From Streptomyces sp. NBC_00193 (GTDB taxonomy: Bacteria; Actinomycetota; Actinomycetes; Streptomycetales; Streptomycetaceae): a DNA stretch of 64,000 nt. Below, piece by piece: positions 32,981 to 41,005 of this stretch. Numbering within the stretch: the first letter of the stretch is position 1; each line of letters begins with the position of its first letter. Both the position numbers and the translations under genes were made by a program. The notes under the pieces are model-generated. The model was not told where the DNA came from and ran no database searches. It worked only from the letters and a program-made list of their open reading frames with translations. The stretch covers positions 1,736,001-1,800,000 of the forward strand of contig NZ_JAPEMM010000001.1 of NCBI RefSeq assembly GCF_026342735.1, read 5' to 3'.

Positions 32981-33991
32981 ATGACGGAAACGGCCGCCCA
33001 CGGGACCGAGCTCGACGCCGCGCTCGACCGGTATCGCGTCGAGCTCACCGGGTACTGCTACCGCATGCTCGGCTCGGCCTTCGATGCCGAGGACGCGGTG
33101 CAGGACACGTACATCCGTGCCTGGCGGAGCTTCGAGAAGTTCGAGGGGCGCTCCTCCCTGCGGTCGTGGCTGTACCGGATCGCCACCAACGTCTGTCTGG
33201 ACCTGCTGAACGCGGGGAACAAGCGGGCCCGGCCGATGGACCTGAGTGCTCCGCAGCACCAGGCGTCCGCCGTGCTCAACGAGCGGCCCGAGGTGACCTG
33301 GCTGGAGCCGGTGCCCGACGGGCGGGTGCTTCCGCAGACCGCCGACCCGGCGGAGATGGCGCTGGCGAAGGAGTCCGTACGGCTCGCGTTCGTCGCCGCG
33401 CTCCAGCACCTGCCGGCCAAGCAGCGGGCCGTGCTGATCCTGCGCGAGGTGCTGGCCTGGAAGGCCGACGAGGTGGCCACCCTGCTGGACACCACCGTCG
33501 CCTCGGTGAACAGCGCGCTGCAGCGGGCCCGCGCGACGCTCGCCGCGAGTCGGATCCGGGAGAGCGAGTCCGCGGATCCGCTGGACACCGACCAGGTCAA
33601 GCTGCTGGAGCAGTACCTCGCCGCCTTCGAGGCCTACGACATCTCCCGGCTGACCACCCTGCTCCACGAGGACGCCGTGCTGTCGATGCCGCCGTTCGAC
33701 CTGTGGCTCCGGGGCCACGAGGACATCGCGGCCTGGCACCTGAACCAGGGCATCGGCTGCAAGGGCTCGCGGCTGCTCCCGACGACGGCGAACGGCATGC
33801 CGGCCTTCGGCCAGTACCGGCCGCGCGAGGACGGGCAGCCGGGCTGGACCCCGTGGGCGCTCCAGGTCCTGGAGGTCTCAGACGGGAAGATCGTCGGGCT
33901 CAACGCCTTCCTGGACACCGCCCGGTGGTTCCCGCTCTTCGGGCTCCCCGAGCAGCTCGACGAGTCCTACGAGGTGGAGAAGGGCGCGTAA
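32981..33991 (+). CDS. ECF sigma factor with SnoaL-like C-terminal domain (SigG-like)
   Basis: 336 residues. Region 2 reads LTGYCYRMLGSAFDAEDAVQ then DTYIRAWRSFEKFEGRSSLR and SWLYRIATNVCLDLL. Region 4 is in HLPAKQRAVLILREVLAWKA with DTTVASVNSALQRARATL. Residues about 205-330 form a SnoaL/NTF2-like domain (LLEQYLAAFEAYDISRLTTL, DLWLRGHEDIAAWHLNQG) that in such factors controls activity in place of a separate anti-sigma. The linker PEVTWLEPVPDGRVLPQT is typical of the SigG/ECF56-like group. Its end overlaps the convergent STAS gene by 114 bases. Confidence 0.92.
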   Translation: MTETAAHGTELDAALDRYRVELTGYCYRMLGSAFDAEDAVQDTYIRAWRSFEKFEGRSSLRSWLYRIATNVCLDLLNAGNKRARPMDLSAPQHQASAVLNERPEVTWLEPVPDGRVLPQTADPAEMALAKESVRLAFVAALQHLPAKQRAVLILREVLAWKADEVATLLDTTVASVNSALQRARATLAASRIRESESADPLDTDQVKLLEQYLAAFEAYDISRLTTLLHEDAVLSMPPFDLWLRGHEDIAAWHLNQGIGCKGSRLLPTTANGMPAFGQYRPREDGQPGWTPWALQVLEVSDGKIVGLNAFLDTARWFPLFGLPEQLDESYEVEKGA

Positions 33992-34246
33992 GGCGGGCCC
34001 GGCCCCGGTGACCCGGAAGGGGCGGCCGGCGGCCGTCAGCCGCAGCCGGGCCAGGGCCTCGACGGCGTCGAGGCCCGGCGCGGTGACGGCCCCGGCATCG
34101 CACACGACCGCGGTCGCCCCGCCGTCGTAGAGCCGGGCCAGCCACGCGCACAGGTGCGCCGCGTCCTGTCGGTTCGGGGCGGGTCCGGGCAGTACGAGTC
34201 GTTGGCTCTCCACGAGGTGATGACCGCCGCGCCTTCCGGAACTCAT
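33878..34246 (-). CDS. STAS-domain protein (possible anti-anti-sigma-like factor)
   Basis: 122 residues from ATG 34246. It has the alternating strand/helix pattern of STAS: RLVLPGPAPNRQDAAHLCAW, GATAVVCDAGAVTAPGLDAV and EALARLRLTAAGRPFRVTGA followed by LRALLHLVGLVELLG. STAS proteins often antagonise anti-sigma factors. The usual phosphorylated Ser at the start of helix 2 would be near APGLD, where no Ser is present, so it may not be switched by phosphorylation. It lies antisense to the last 114 bases of the sigma-factor gene. Confidence 0.7.
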   Translation of the reverse strand: MSSGRRGGHHLVESQRLVLPGPAPNRQDAAHLCAWLARLYDGGATAVVCDAGAVTAPGLDAVEALARLRLTAAGRPFRVTGAGPALRALLHLVGLVELLGEPEEREPPGGVQEGVEPDDLPV

Positions 34247-34269
34247 CGGCGCCCGCCCAGAATGGTCCG

Positions 34270-34845
34270 ATGATCACTGGCTACTGGGATCCGGTGCCCA
34301 CCGCCCGGCGCCTCGCCCCGCCCGAGGGCTCGCGCTTCGCCCATTTCGGATCGCCCATGTTCAAGGGGGTCTGGGCCGATCGGAACTGGCGCAACGTCCC
34401 CGGCCCGTTCTACGGCGCGGACACCGACAGCCTGATGCTGAGCCGCGACTGGGCACCGGCGCACATCGCGTATGACGGCGGCTACGAGTTCGTCTTCCGC
34501 CAGCCGGTGAACGAGCGGGAGACCGAGACCCTGCTCGACGGCGTCGGCTGGGAGCTCTACAACGGCTACGCCATGGACGGCGACGACCACTGGACGGTCG
34601 AGGGCGTACGCGACTGGTGGCGGGACCGGGGCCGGGTGCGCGAGTGGGCCGTGGAGACCGGCGCGGAGTGGGCCGCGTGGGACGAGAGGGACGAGTACTC
34701 CGGCTTCTACCGCGCGCACGCGCAGGGACACCGGGACTTCGTCGCGCACATCGACGACGGCCTGGAGGCCTACCTGCGCGGCTACCTGTACTGGCTGGAG
34801 CACCGGCGCGAGCCGGAGCCCGGGGAGGCCCTGCCCGGCCTGTGA
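34270..34845 (+). CDS. Conserved hypothetical protein
   Basis: 191 residues from ATG 34270, 23 bases after the divergent STAS start. The sequence is rich in Trp, Tyr, Asp and Glu (MITGYWDPVPTARRLAPPEG, ADRNWRNVPGPFYGADTDSL, GWELYNGYAMDGDDHWTVEG, RDFVAHIDDGLEAYLRGYLY), with no signal peptide and no membrane segment. I do not recognise the family. Composition suggests a soluble cytoplasmic protein. It is convergent with deoA. Confidence 0.75.
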   Translation: MITGYWDPVPTARRLAPPEGSRFAHFGSPMFKGVWADRNWRNVPGPFYGADTDSLMLSRDWAPAHIAYDGGYEFVFRQPVNERETETLLDGVGWELYNGYAMDGDDHWTVEGVRDWWRDRGRVREWAVETGAEWAAWDERDEYSGFYRAHAQGHRDFVAHIDDGLEAYLRGYLYWLEHRREPEPGEALPGL

Positions 34846-34946
34846 ACCGGCCGGCCTGCGAACCGCCCGGCCCGTGCCCCCCGGCCGGGAAAAGGCGCCG
34901 GCGCGGCTCCGGACGGGGAGCCGCGCCGACGGGATCGGGGCCTGGA

Positions 34947-36224
34947 TCAGGCGATGCGGTCCAGGACGATCGGGGTCGCCGAGAAGGACGTGCCCGCCGC
35001 GGCGATGTCGAAGGCGCCGTCCAGCGCCGCCAGGGCGTAGTCGAACTTCTCCGGAGTGTCCGTGTGCAGGGTCATCAGCGACTGGCCCGCCGTGACCGTG
35101 TCGCCCGGCTTCGCGTGCAGCTCGATGCCCGCGCCCGCCTGGACCGGGTCCTCCTTGCGCGCGCGGCCGGCGCCCAGGCGCCAGGCGCCCACGCCCACCC
35201 CGTACGCGTCCAGCCGCGTCAGCACGCCCGAGGACGGGGCCGTGACCACGTGCTGGTCCCGCGCGACGGGCAGCGCCGCGTCCGGGTCGCCGCCCTGGGC
35301 CGCGATCATCCGGCGCCACACGTCCATCGCGGAGCCGTCGGCCAGGGCCTTCGCCGGGTCGGCGTCCTTGATGCCCGCGGCGTCCAGCATTTCCCGGGCC
35401 AGGGCCAGGGTCAGCTCGACCACGTCCGAGGGGCCGCCGCCGGCCAGGACCTCGACCGACTCGCGGATCTCCAGGGCGTTGCCGGCGGTGAGGCCGAGCG
35501 GGGTGGACATGTCGGTGAGCAGGGCGACCGTCTTGACGCCGCTGTCCGTGCCCAGGCCCACCATGGTGCGGGCCAGCTCGCGCGCGTCCTCGATGTTCTT
35601 CATGAAGGCGCCGGTGCCGACCTTCACGTCCAGGACGAGGGAGCCGGTGCCTTCCGCGATCTTCTTCGACATGATCGAGGAGGCGATCAGCGGGATGGCC
35701 TCGACGGTGCCGGTCACGTCGCGCAGCGCGTAGAGCTTCTTGTCGGCCGGGGCCAGGCCGTCGCCGGCGGCGCAGATGACGGCGCCGGTGGTGTCCAGGA
35801 CGTGCAGCATCTCCTCGTTGGAGAGCAGGGCGCGCCAGCCGGGGATGGATTCCAGCTTGTCCAGGGTGCCGCCGGTGTGGCCGAGGCCGCGGCCCGAGAG
35901 CTGCGGTACGGCCGCGCCGCAGGCGGCGACGAGCGGGGCCAGCGGCAGGGTGATCTTGTCGCCGACGCCGCCGGTGGAGTGCTTGTCCGCCGTCGGGCGG
36001 GAGAGGGAGTCGAAGTTCATCCGCTCGCCGCTGGCGATCATCGCGGCGGTCCAGCGGGCGATCTCGGTGCGGTTCATGCCGTTGAGCAGGATGGCCATCG
36101 CCAGCGCCGACATCTGCTCGTCGGCGACCACTCCGCGCGTGTACGCGTCGATGACCCAGTCGATCTGCTCGGGGCTCAGTTCACCGCGGTCGCGCTTGGT
36201 GCGGATGACGGAGATGACGTCCAT
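34947..36224 (-). CDS. deoA: Thymidine phosphorylase
   Basis: 425 residues from ATG 36224 (MDVISVIRTKRDRGELSPEQ). Phosphorolyses thymidine and deoxyuridine to base plus deoxyribose-1-phosphate. It shows the family blocks KHSTGGVGDKITLPLAPLVA (the phosphate/substrate loop), SGRGLGHTGGTLDKLESIPG, SSIMSKKIAEG, LDVKVGTGAFM, and a C-terminal domain with LHAKPGDTV. A pyrimidine-nucleoside phosphorylase of wider specificity cannot be ruled out. It is the last gene of the transporter/cdd operon, with its own operator-like palindrome 14 bases upstream, so it may also be transcribed separately. Confidence 0.95.
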   Translation of the reverse strand: MDVISVIRTKRDRGELSPEQIDWVIDAYTRGVVADEQMSALAMAILLNGMNRTEIARWTAAMIASGERMNFDSLSRPTADKHSTGGVGDKITLPLAPLVAACGAAVPQLSGRGLGHTGGTLDKLESIPGWRALLSNEEMLHVLDTTGAVICAAGDGLAPADKKLYALRDVTGTVEAIPLIASSIMSKKIAEGTGSLVLDVKVGTGAFMKNIEDARELARTMVGLGTDSGVKTVALLTDMSTPLGLTAGNALEIRESVEVLAGGGPSDVVELTLALAREMLDAAGIKDADPAKALADGSAMDVWRRMIAAQGGDPDAALPVARDQHVVTAPSSGVLTRLDAYGVGVGAWRLGAGRARKEDPVQAGAGIELHAKPGDTVTAGQSLMTLHTDTPEKFDYALAALDGAFDIAAAGTSFSATPIVLDRIA

Positions 36225-36238
36225 GGAAGTGCTTCCTT

Positions 36239-36250
36239 CTACGCGCATAG
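36239..36250. promoter_or_regulatory. Nucleoside-regulon operator, site 4 (deoA)
   Basis: CTACGCGCATAG, one mismatch to the palindrome, 14 bases before the deoA ATG and inside the 111-base cdd-deoA gap. Confidence 0.72.
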
Positions 36251-36335
36251 AGAGAGGAGAGGGGTTACCGGTCGCCAAGGACTGGTGGAAGGACGGCGGC
36301 CCCCCGCCCGGCGGGGCGGAGGGCCGTCGGCACGG

Positions 36336-36728
36336 CTATCTCAGATGGTCCGGCCCGAAGGCCTGCGGCAGCATCGCGGAGAGCGGCAGGACGCCTTCCG
36401 GCGTCTCCACCTGGAGCTCGGCACCGCCGAACTCGAAGAGGAGCTGGCGGCAGCGACCGCAGGGGACGAGGATCTCTCCCTTGCCGTCCACGCACGTGAA
36501 GTGCGTGAGGCGGCCGCCGCCCGTGGCCTGGAGGGAGGAGACCAGCCCGCATTCGGCGCACAGGCCGAGCCCGTAGCTGGCGTTCTCGACGTTGCAGCCG
36601 ACGACGGTGCGGCCGTCGTCGACCAGCGCCGCGACGCCGACCGGGAAGCCCGAGTACGGGGCGTACGCCTTCGACATGGCGTCCCGGGCGGCCTCGCGCA
36701 GCGCCTCCCAGTCGGGAGCGGCCGTCAC
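36336..36728 (-). CDS. cdd: Cytidine deaminase
   Basis: 130 residues from GTG 36728, overlapping the permease stop by four bases. It is a tetrameric-type cytidine deaminase: AYAPYSGFPVGVAALVDDGR, then the zinc motif GLCAECGLVSSL (Cys-Ala-Glu with catalytic Glu) and PCGRCRQLLFEFGG with the two further zinc Cys. It converts (deoxy)cytidine to (deoxy)uridine, which DeoA can then phosphorolyse. Position between importer genes and deoA shows its place in nucleoside use. Confidence 0.95.
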   Translation of the reverse strand: MTAAPDWEALREAARDAMSKAYAPYSGFPVGVAALVDDGRTVVGCNVENASYGLGLCAECGLVSSLQATGGGRLTHFTCVDGKGEILVPCGRCRQLLFEFGGAELQVETPEGVLPLSAMLPQAFGPDHLR

Positions 36729-37990
36729 TTGCCCTGGCCCTTGCGGTACGGCATGCCGTCCGCCTTCGGCATCCGCAGGCGCTGCGCGGACAGCGCGAGC
36801 ACCAGCAGCGTGGTCAGGTACGGGGCTGCGTCCACGAACTGGCTGGGCACCTGGTCCGTGAGCGCGTACCAGAGGAACAGCAGCACGGCGAAGACCGCCG
36901 AGACGCCGGCCGGGACGTAGCGCTTCTTGTAGAGCTGCCAGGCGACGACCAGGACGAGCAGGATCGCGATGAGCAGCAGCATCGCGTGGACGTTCTCGGC
37001 ACCGCCGCGCAGCTTGAGGCTGTCGGTGAAGCCGAACAGGCCGGCGCCCAGCGCCATGCCGCCCGGCATCCAGTTGCCGAAGATCATCGCGGCGAGGCCG
37101 ATGTAGCCGCGGCCGCCGGTCTGGCCCTCCTGGTAGATCGGGCTGGCCACGATCGACAGGAACGCGCCGCCCAGGCCCGCGAGGGCGCCCGAGACGATCA
37201 CGGCGATGTACTTGTACTTGTAGACGTTGACGCCGAGGGATTCGGCGGCGACGGGGTTCTCGCCGCAGGAGCGCAGGCGCAGGCCGAAGGTGGTGCGCCA
37301 CAGCACCCACCAGGTGCCGGGGATCAGCAGCAGCGCGACGACGGTCAGCAGCGACAGGCCGGTGACCAGGCCGCCCACGACGCCCGCGACGTCGGAGACG
37401 AAGAACCAGTGCTTGCCCTGGAGGGTCGCCATCCAGTCCGACAACCCCGGCACGGTGATCTCGTAGATCGGCTCGACGCGCGGGGACTGCTTGGAGGAGC
37501 CGCCGGGCGCCTCGGCGAACGTGAAGTTCGACAGGTACTGGGTGAAGCCCAGCGCCAGGATGTTGATGGCCACACCGGAGACGATGTGGTTCACGTTGAA
37601 GGTGACCGTGATGATCGCGTGCAGCAGGCCGCCGATGGCGCCGCCGATCAGGCCGGCGACGACGCCGGTCCAGGGGCCCCACTGGTAGCCGGCCCAGGCA
37701 CCGAACCAGGTGCCGAGGATCATCATGCCTTCGAGGCCGATGTTGACGACGCCCGCGCGCTCGGCCCACAGGCCGCCGAGGCCGGCGAGGCCGATCGGCA
37801 CGGCGAGGGAGAGCGCTCCGGAGACCTGGCCGATGGAGGTCAGGTCGTCCGCGCCGCTGATCACGCGGACCAGCGAGACGAGCGCGAGGCCGCCCGCGAT
37901 GATCAGCATGATCCACGGGAGGGTGAGCTTGGTGCGTCCGCCCTGCTTCTTGGGCGCGGCGCTGGTCGCGGAAACGGTGCTGGTGCTCAC
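36725..37990 (-). CDS. ABC transporter permease (nucleoside type), second
   Basis: 421 residues with about 10 hydrophobic helices, branched-chain/BmpA-type permease family (BPD_transp_2). Recognisable segments are IGLAGLGGLWAERAGVVNIG, LEGMMILGTWFGAWAGYQWG, HAIITVTFNVNHIVSGVAIN, the cytoplasmic coupling region RLRSCGENPVAAESLGVNVY and GRGYIGLAAMIFGNWMPGGM. GTG start at 37990 overlapping the stop of the other permease by ATGA-type overlap. The two permeases form the channel and the ATPase at 39099 drives it. The 35-residue N-terminal tail is Ser/Ala/Lys-rich. Confidence 0.94.
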   Translation of the reverse strand: MSTSTVSATSAAPKKQGGRTKLTLPWIMLIIAGGLALVSLVRVISGADDLTSIGQVSGALSLAVPIGLAGLGGLWAERAGVVNIGLEGMMILGTWFGAWAGYQWGPWTGVVAGLIGGAIGGLLHAIITVTFNVNHIVSGVAINILALGFTQYLSNFTFAEAPGGSSKQSPRVEPIYEITVPGLSDWMATLQGKHWFFVSDVAGVVGGLVTGLSLLTVVALLLIPGTWWVLWRTTFGLRLRSCGENPVAAESLGVNVYKYKYIAVIVSGALAGLGGAFLSIVASPIYQEGQTGGRGYIGLAAMIFGNWMPGGMALGAGLFGFTDSLKLRGGAENVHAMLLLIAILLVLVVAWQLYKKRYVPAGVSAVFAVLLFLWYALTDQVPSQFVDAAPYLTTLLVLALSAQRLRMPKADGMPYRKGQGK

Positions 37991-39102
37991 GCCGAGACCT
38001 CCTTCTCGGTCGTGATGGCGTGGCCTGCGGCCAGCTCCTCGCCGACCTTCTGCTGCTGGCGTCGGATCCCGTAACGGCGGACGAGCTCGTAGGAGACGAC
38101 GACCGCGATCACGATCAGGCCCTTCATGATCGTGCCGATCTCCTTCGCGTATCCGGCCGTGTCGAGCGAGGCCGAGGCCTTGTCGATGAAGGCCATCAGG
38201 AACGCGGCGAAGAAGATGCCGACCGGGTGGTTGCGGCCGAGCAGCGCGATGGTGATGCCGGTGAAGCCGACACCGACCGGGAAGGACAGGCTGTACGTGT
38301 GGCTCTCGCCCAGCAGCACCGGCATGCCGGCGAGACCGGCGACGGCGCCGGAGATGAGCATCGAGGTGATGATCATCTTCTTGGCGTCCACACCGGAGGC
38401 CTGCGCGGCGGACTCGCTGGCGCCGGTGGCGCGCAGGTCGAAGCCGAAGCGGGTGCGGCCCAGCACGAACCAGTAGACGATGCCGAGCGCGAAGGCGATG
38501 AAGGTGAAGCCGTAGATCTCCAGGCCGTCACCGAGGGAGATCGCCGGGAACCAGCCCGACTTCGCGATCTCACCGGTGGTCAGGTCGTTCGAGCCCTGGG
38601 GCTGGACGCCGAGGTTCTTCGGCAGGATCAGCCAGGCGATCAGGCTGGTGGCGATCGCGTTCAGCATGATCGTGGAGACGACCTCGCTGACTCCGCGCTT
38701 GGCCTTCAGGATGCCCGCGATGCCGGCCCAGAAGGCACCGACCAGCATGGCGACGATCACGATCAGCAGGATGTGCAGCGGGCCGGGCAGCGAGACCGCC
38801 GCGCCGACGACCGCCGACAGCATCGCCGCGAGCCGGTACTGGCCGTCGACGCCGATGTTGAAGAGGTTCATCCGGAAGCCGACGGCCACGGCCAGGGCCG
38901 CCAGGTAGTACGTACCGGCCTGGTTGACGATGAGGACCTGGACGTCCTCGTAGCCCGCGTTCTCCACCATGAGCCGCAGCGGTTCGATCGGGTCCACACC
39001 CGTCGCCGCCAGGACGACCATGGTCAGCAGGAAGGCGGTGACCAGCGCGAGCGCGGGCCCGGCGAAGCCGAGGAGCAGCCGGTCCTTGTCGAGTTTCTTC
39101 AT
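37987..39102 (-). CDS. ABC transporter permease (nucleoside type), first
   Basis: 371 residues, same family, about nine hydrophobic helices. Landmarks are YYLAALAVAVGFRMNLFNIG, VDGQYRLAAMLSAVVGAAVS, GVSEVVSTIMLNAIATSLIA, the coupling region RATGASESAAQASGVDAKKM and SYSLSFPVGVGFTGITIALL. Ends YGIRRQQQKVGEELAAGHAI plus a short tail. Its ATG overlaps the ATPase stop, and its stop overlaps the second permease start, so ATPase, permease and permease are translated as a unit. Confidence 0.94.
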   Translation of the reverse strand: MKKLDKDRLLLGFAGPALALVTAFLLTMVVLAATGVDPIEPLRLMVENAGYEDVQVLIVNQAGTYYLAALAVAVGFRMNLFNIGVDGQYRLAAMLSAVVGAAVSLPGPLHILLIVIVAMLVGAFWAGIAGILKAKRGVSEVVSTIMLNAIATSLIAWLILPKNLGVQPQGSNDLTTGEIAKSGWFPAISLGDGLEIYGFTFIAFALGIVYWFVLGRTRFGFDLRATGASESAAQASGVDAKKMIITSMLISGAVAGLAGMPVLLGESHTYSLSFPVGVGFTGITIALLGRNHPVGIFFAAFLMAFIDKASASLDTAGYAKEIGTIMKGLIVIAVVVSYELVRRYGIRRQQQKVGEELAAGHAITTEKEVSA

Positions 39103-40850
39103 CGGGCCTCGTCCTCCGGGGAGTCGGTACGGGCATCCGTGCCGGCGTCGGAGCGGTTGTCGGTGGCGTCGGTGACTTCGAGGTGCCCGGAGGCGGCGCC
39201 CGTCATGGCGGTGCCGAGCTCCTCGGGGGTCACGGTCGCGGGGTCGGCGTCCGCGACCAGGCGGCCGCGGTAGATGACGCGCAGGGTGTCGGACAGGCCG
39301 ATGAGCTCGTCCAGGTCGGCGGAGATCAGCAGGACCGCCAGGCCATCGCGGCGGGCATCGCGGATCGCGTCCCAGATCTGCGCCTGCGCGCCGACGTCCA
39401 CACCGCGGGTGGGGTGGGCGGCGATGAGGAACTTGGGGTTGTGGCTCATCTCGCGGCCGACGATCAGCTTCTGCTGGTTGCCGCCGGAGAGCGAGGCCGC
39501 GGTGACCTCGATGCCGGGCGTGCGGACGTCGTACTCGCGCACGATCCGCTCGGTGTCCTTGCGCGCGGCCTTCGGGTCGATGATGCCGCGCTTGGAGTTG
39601 GGGGCTTCGGTGACGTGGCCGAGGATGCGGTTCTCCCAGAGGGAGGACTCCAGCAGCAGACCGTGCCGGTGACGGTCCTCGGGGATGTAGCCGATGCCGC
39701 CCTCGCGGCGCTTGCGCACCGGGGACTTGGTGATGTCCTTGCCGTCGAGGGTGATGACGCCCGCGTCGGGGGTCATCATGCCCATGAGGGCCTCGATCAG
39801 CTCGGTCTGGCCGTTGCCCTCGACGCCCGCGATGCCGAGGATCTCGCCCTTGTGGATCGTGAAGCTGATCCCGTCGAGCAGCAGGCGTCCGGCGACCGCG
39901 CTCTCGCGCAGGTTGGCGTCCGGCAGACCCGGCGTGCGCGCGGTGTCCTCGGTGACGACGGGCGCGCCGCCCTCGGCGACGGTCAGCCGCTCGACCTGGA
40001 GCATCGGGACGGTGGTCACCGTGGACTCGCGGGTCTCCGGGGAGGGCAGCTCGGAGCCGACCATCAGCTCGGCGAGCTGCTTGGTCGTGGCGGTCCGCGG
40101 GTCGGCGGTGCCGACCGTGGTGCCGCGCCGGATGACGGTGATGTCGTCGGCGACCTTCAGGACCTCGCCCAGCTTGTGCGAGATGAAGATGACGGTCAGG
40201 CCCTCGGACTTGAGCTCGCGCAGGTTGTCGAAGAGCGCGTCGACCTCCTGCGGCACGAGGACCGCGGTCGGCTCGTCGAGGATGAGGATCTTCGCGCCGC
40301 GGTAGAGGACCTTGAGGATCTCCACGCGCTGGCGGTCGGCGACACCCAGGTCCTCGACCAGGGCGTCGGGACGCACGCCGAGGCCGTACGCGTCCGAGAT
40401 CTCCTTGATCTTCTTACGGGCCTTCGCGCCGATGCCGTAGAGCTTCTCGCCGCCGAGGACCACGTTCTCCAGGACGGTGAGGTTGTCGGCGAGCATGAAG
40501 TGCTGGTGCACCATGCCGATGCCGCGGGCGATGGCATCGCCGGGGCTGCTGAAGGAGACCTGCTCCCCGTCGATGGCGATGGTGCCCTCGTCCGGCTTCT
40601 GCATGCCGTAGAGGATCTTCATCAGCGTCGACTTGCCGGCGCCGTTCTCGCCGATCAGGGCGTGGACCGTGCCCTTGCGGACGGTGATCGCGATGTCCTT
40701 GTTGGCGACGACGCCGGGGAAGCGCTTGGTGATGCCGTGCAGTTCTACGGCGGGGGGCGGGCTGGACGCGTTGATGACGCACTCTCCTTGGCGCGGAAGG
40801 AGCTGAAGACAGGGAGGGGACAGGGCGGGGGGAGAAAGTATCGCGTCCAC
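39099..40850 (-). CDS. ABC transporter ATP-binding protein (nucleoside type, two NBDs)
   Basis: About 557-583 residues depending on the start. Two nucleotide-binding domains: the first has Walker A IGENGAGKSTLMKI, the signature LGVADRQRVEILKVL (non-canonical), and Walker B ILILDEPTAVL. The second has GVEGNGQTELIEALMG in place of Walker A and signature LSGGNQQKLIVGREM followed by FLIAAHPTRGVDVGA. This pair is typical of sugar/nucleoside importers such as BmpA-linked ones. The start is unclear: the ribosome site AAGGAG (40784-40789) precedes GTC-ATC-AAC with no ATG/GTG/TTG in phase, whereas the only in-frame GTG (40850) directly follows the operator palindrome. First gene of the operon. Confidence 0.92.
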   Translation of the reverse strand: MDAILSPPALSPPCLQLLPRQGECVINASSPPPAVELHGITKRFPGVVANKDIAITVRKGTVHALIGENGAGKSTLMKILYGMQKPDEGTIAIDGEQVSFSSPGDAIARGIGMVHQHFMLADNLTVLENVVLGGEKLYGIGAKARKKIKEISDAYGLGVRPDALVEDLGVADRQRVEILKVLYRGAKILILDEPTAVLVPQEVDALFDNLRELKSEGLTVIFISHKLGEVLKVADDITVIRRGTTVGTADPRTATTKQLAELMVGSELPSPETRESTVTTVPMLQVERLTVAEGGAPVVTEDTARTPGLPDANLRESAVAGRLLLDGISFTIHKGEILGIAGVEGNGQTELIEALMGMMTPDAGVITLDGKDITKSPVRKRREGGIGYIPEDRHRHGLLLESSLWENRILGHVTEAPNSKRGIIDPKAARKDTERIVREYDVRTPGIEVTAASLSGGNQQKLIVGREMSHNPKFLIAAHPTRGVDVGAQAQIWDAIRDARRDGLAVLLISADLDELIGLSDTLRVIYRGRLVADADPATVTPEELGTAMTGAASGHLEVTDATDNRSDAGTDARTDSPEDEAR

Positions 40851-40857
40851 GATGCTT

Positions 40858-40869
40858 CTACGCGCGTAG
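40858..40869. promoter_or_regulatory. Nucleoside-regulon operator, site 5 (ABC operon)
   Basis: Perfect copy of CTACGCGCGTAG, about 7 bases before the in-frame GTG at 40850 and about 82 bases before the ribosome site-linked ATC start. Confidence 0.8.
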
Positions 40870-40934
40870 CACTGTCGAAAGTGAAAACTTGCGGCCAACC
40901 GGCCACAAGATCACATGAAACCACGTGACACGGG

Positions 40935-40974
40935 CCGGGGCCCGGGAGCGATGAGACCGCTTCCCGGACCCCGG
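40935..40974. terminator. Terminator of the BMP lipoprotein gene
   Basis: Imperfect hairpin: GGGGCCCGGGAGCG (about 40937-40950) pairs with CGCTTCCCGGACCCC (about 40958-40972) with one bulge, 30 bases past the gene's stop. Confidence 0.65.
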
Positions 40975-41005
40975 GTATCACGTGTGCAGCGGGTCCGACC
41001 AGGCC

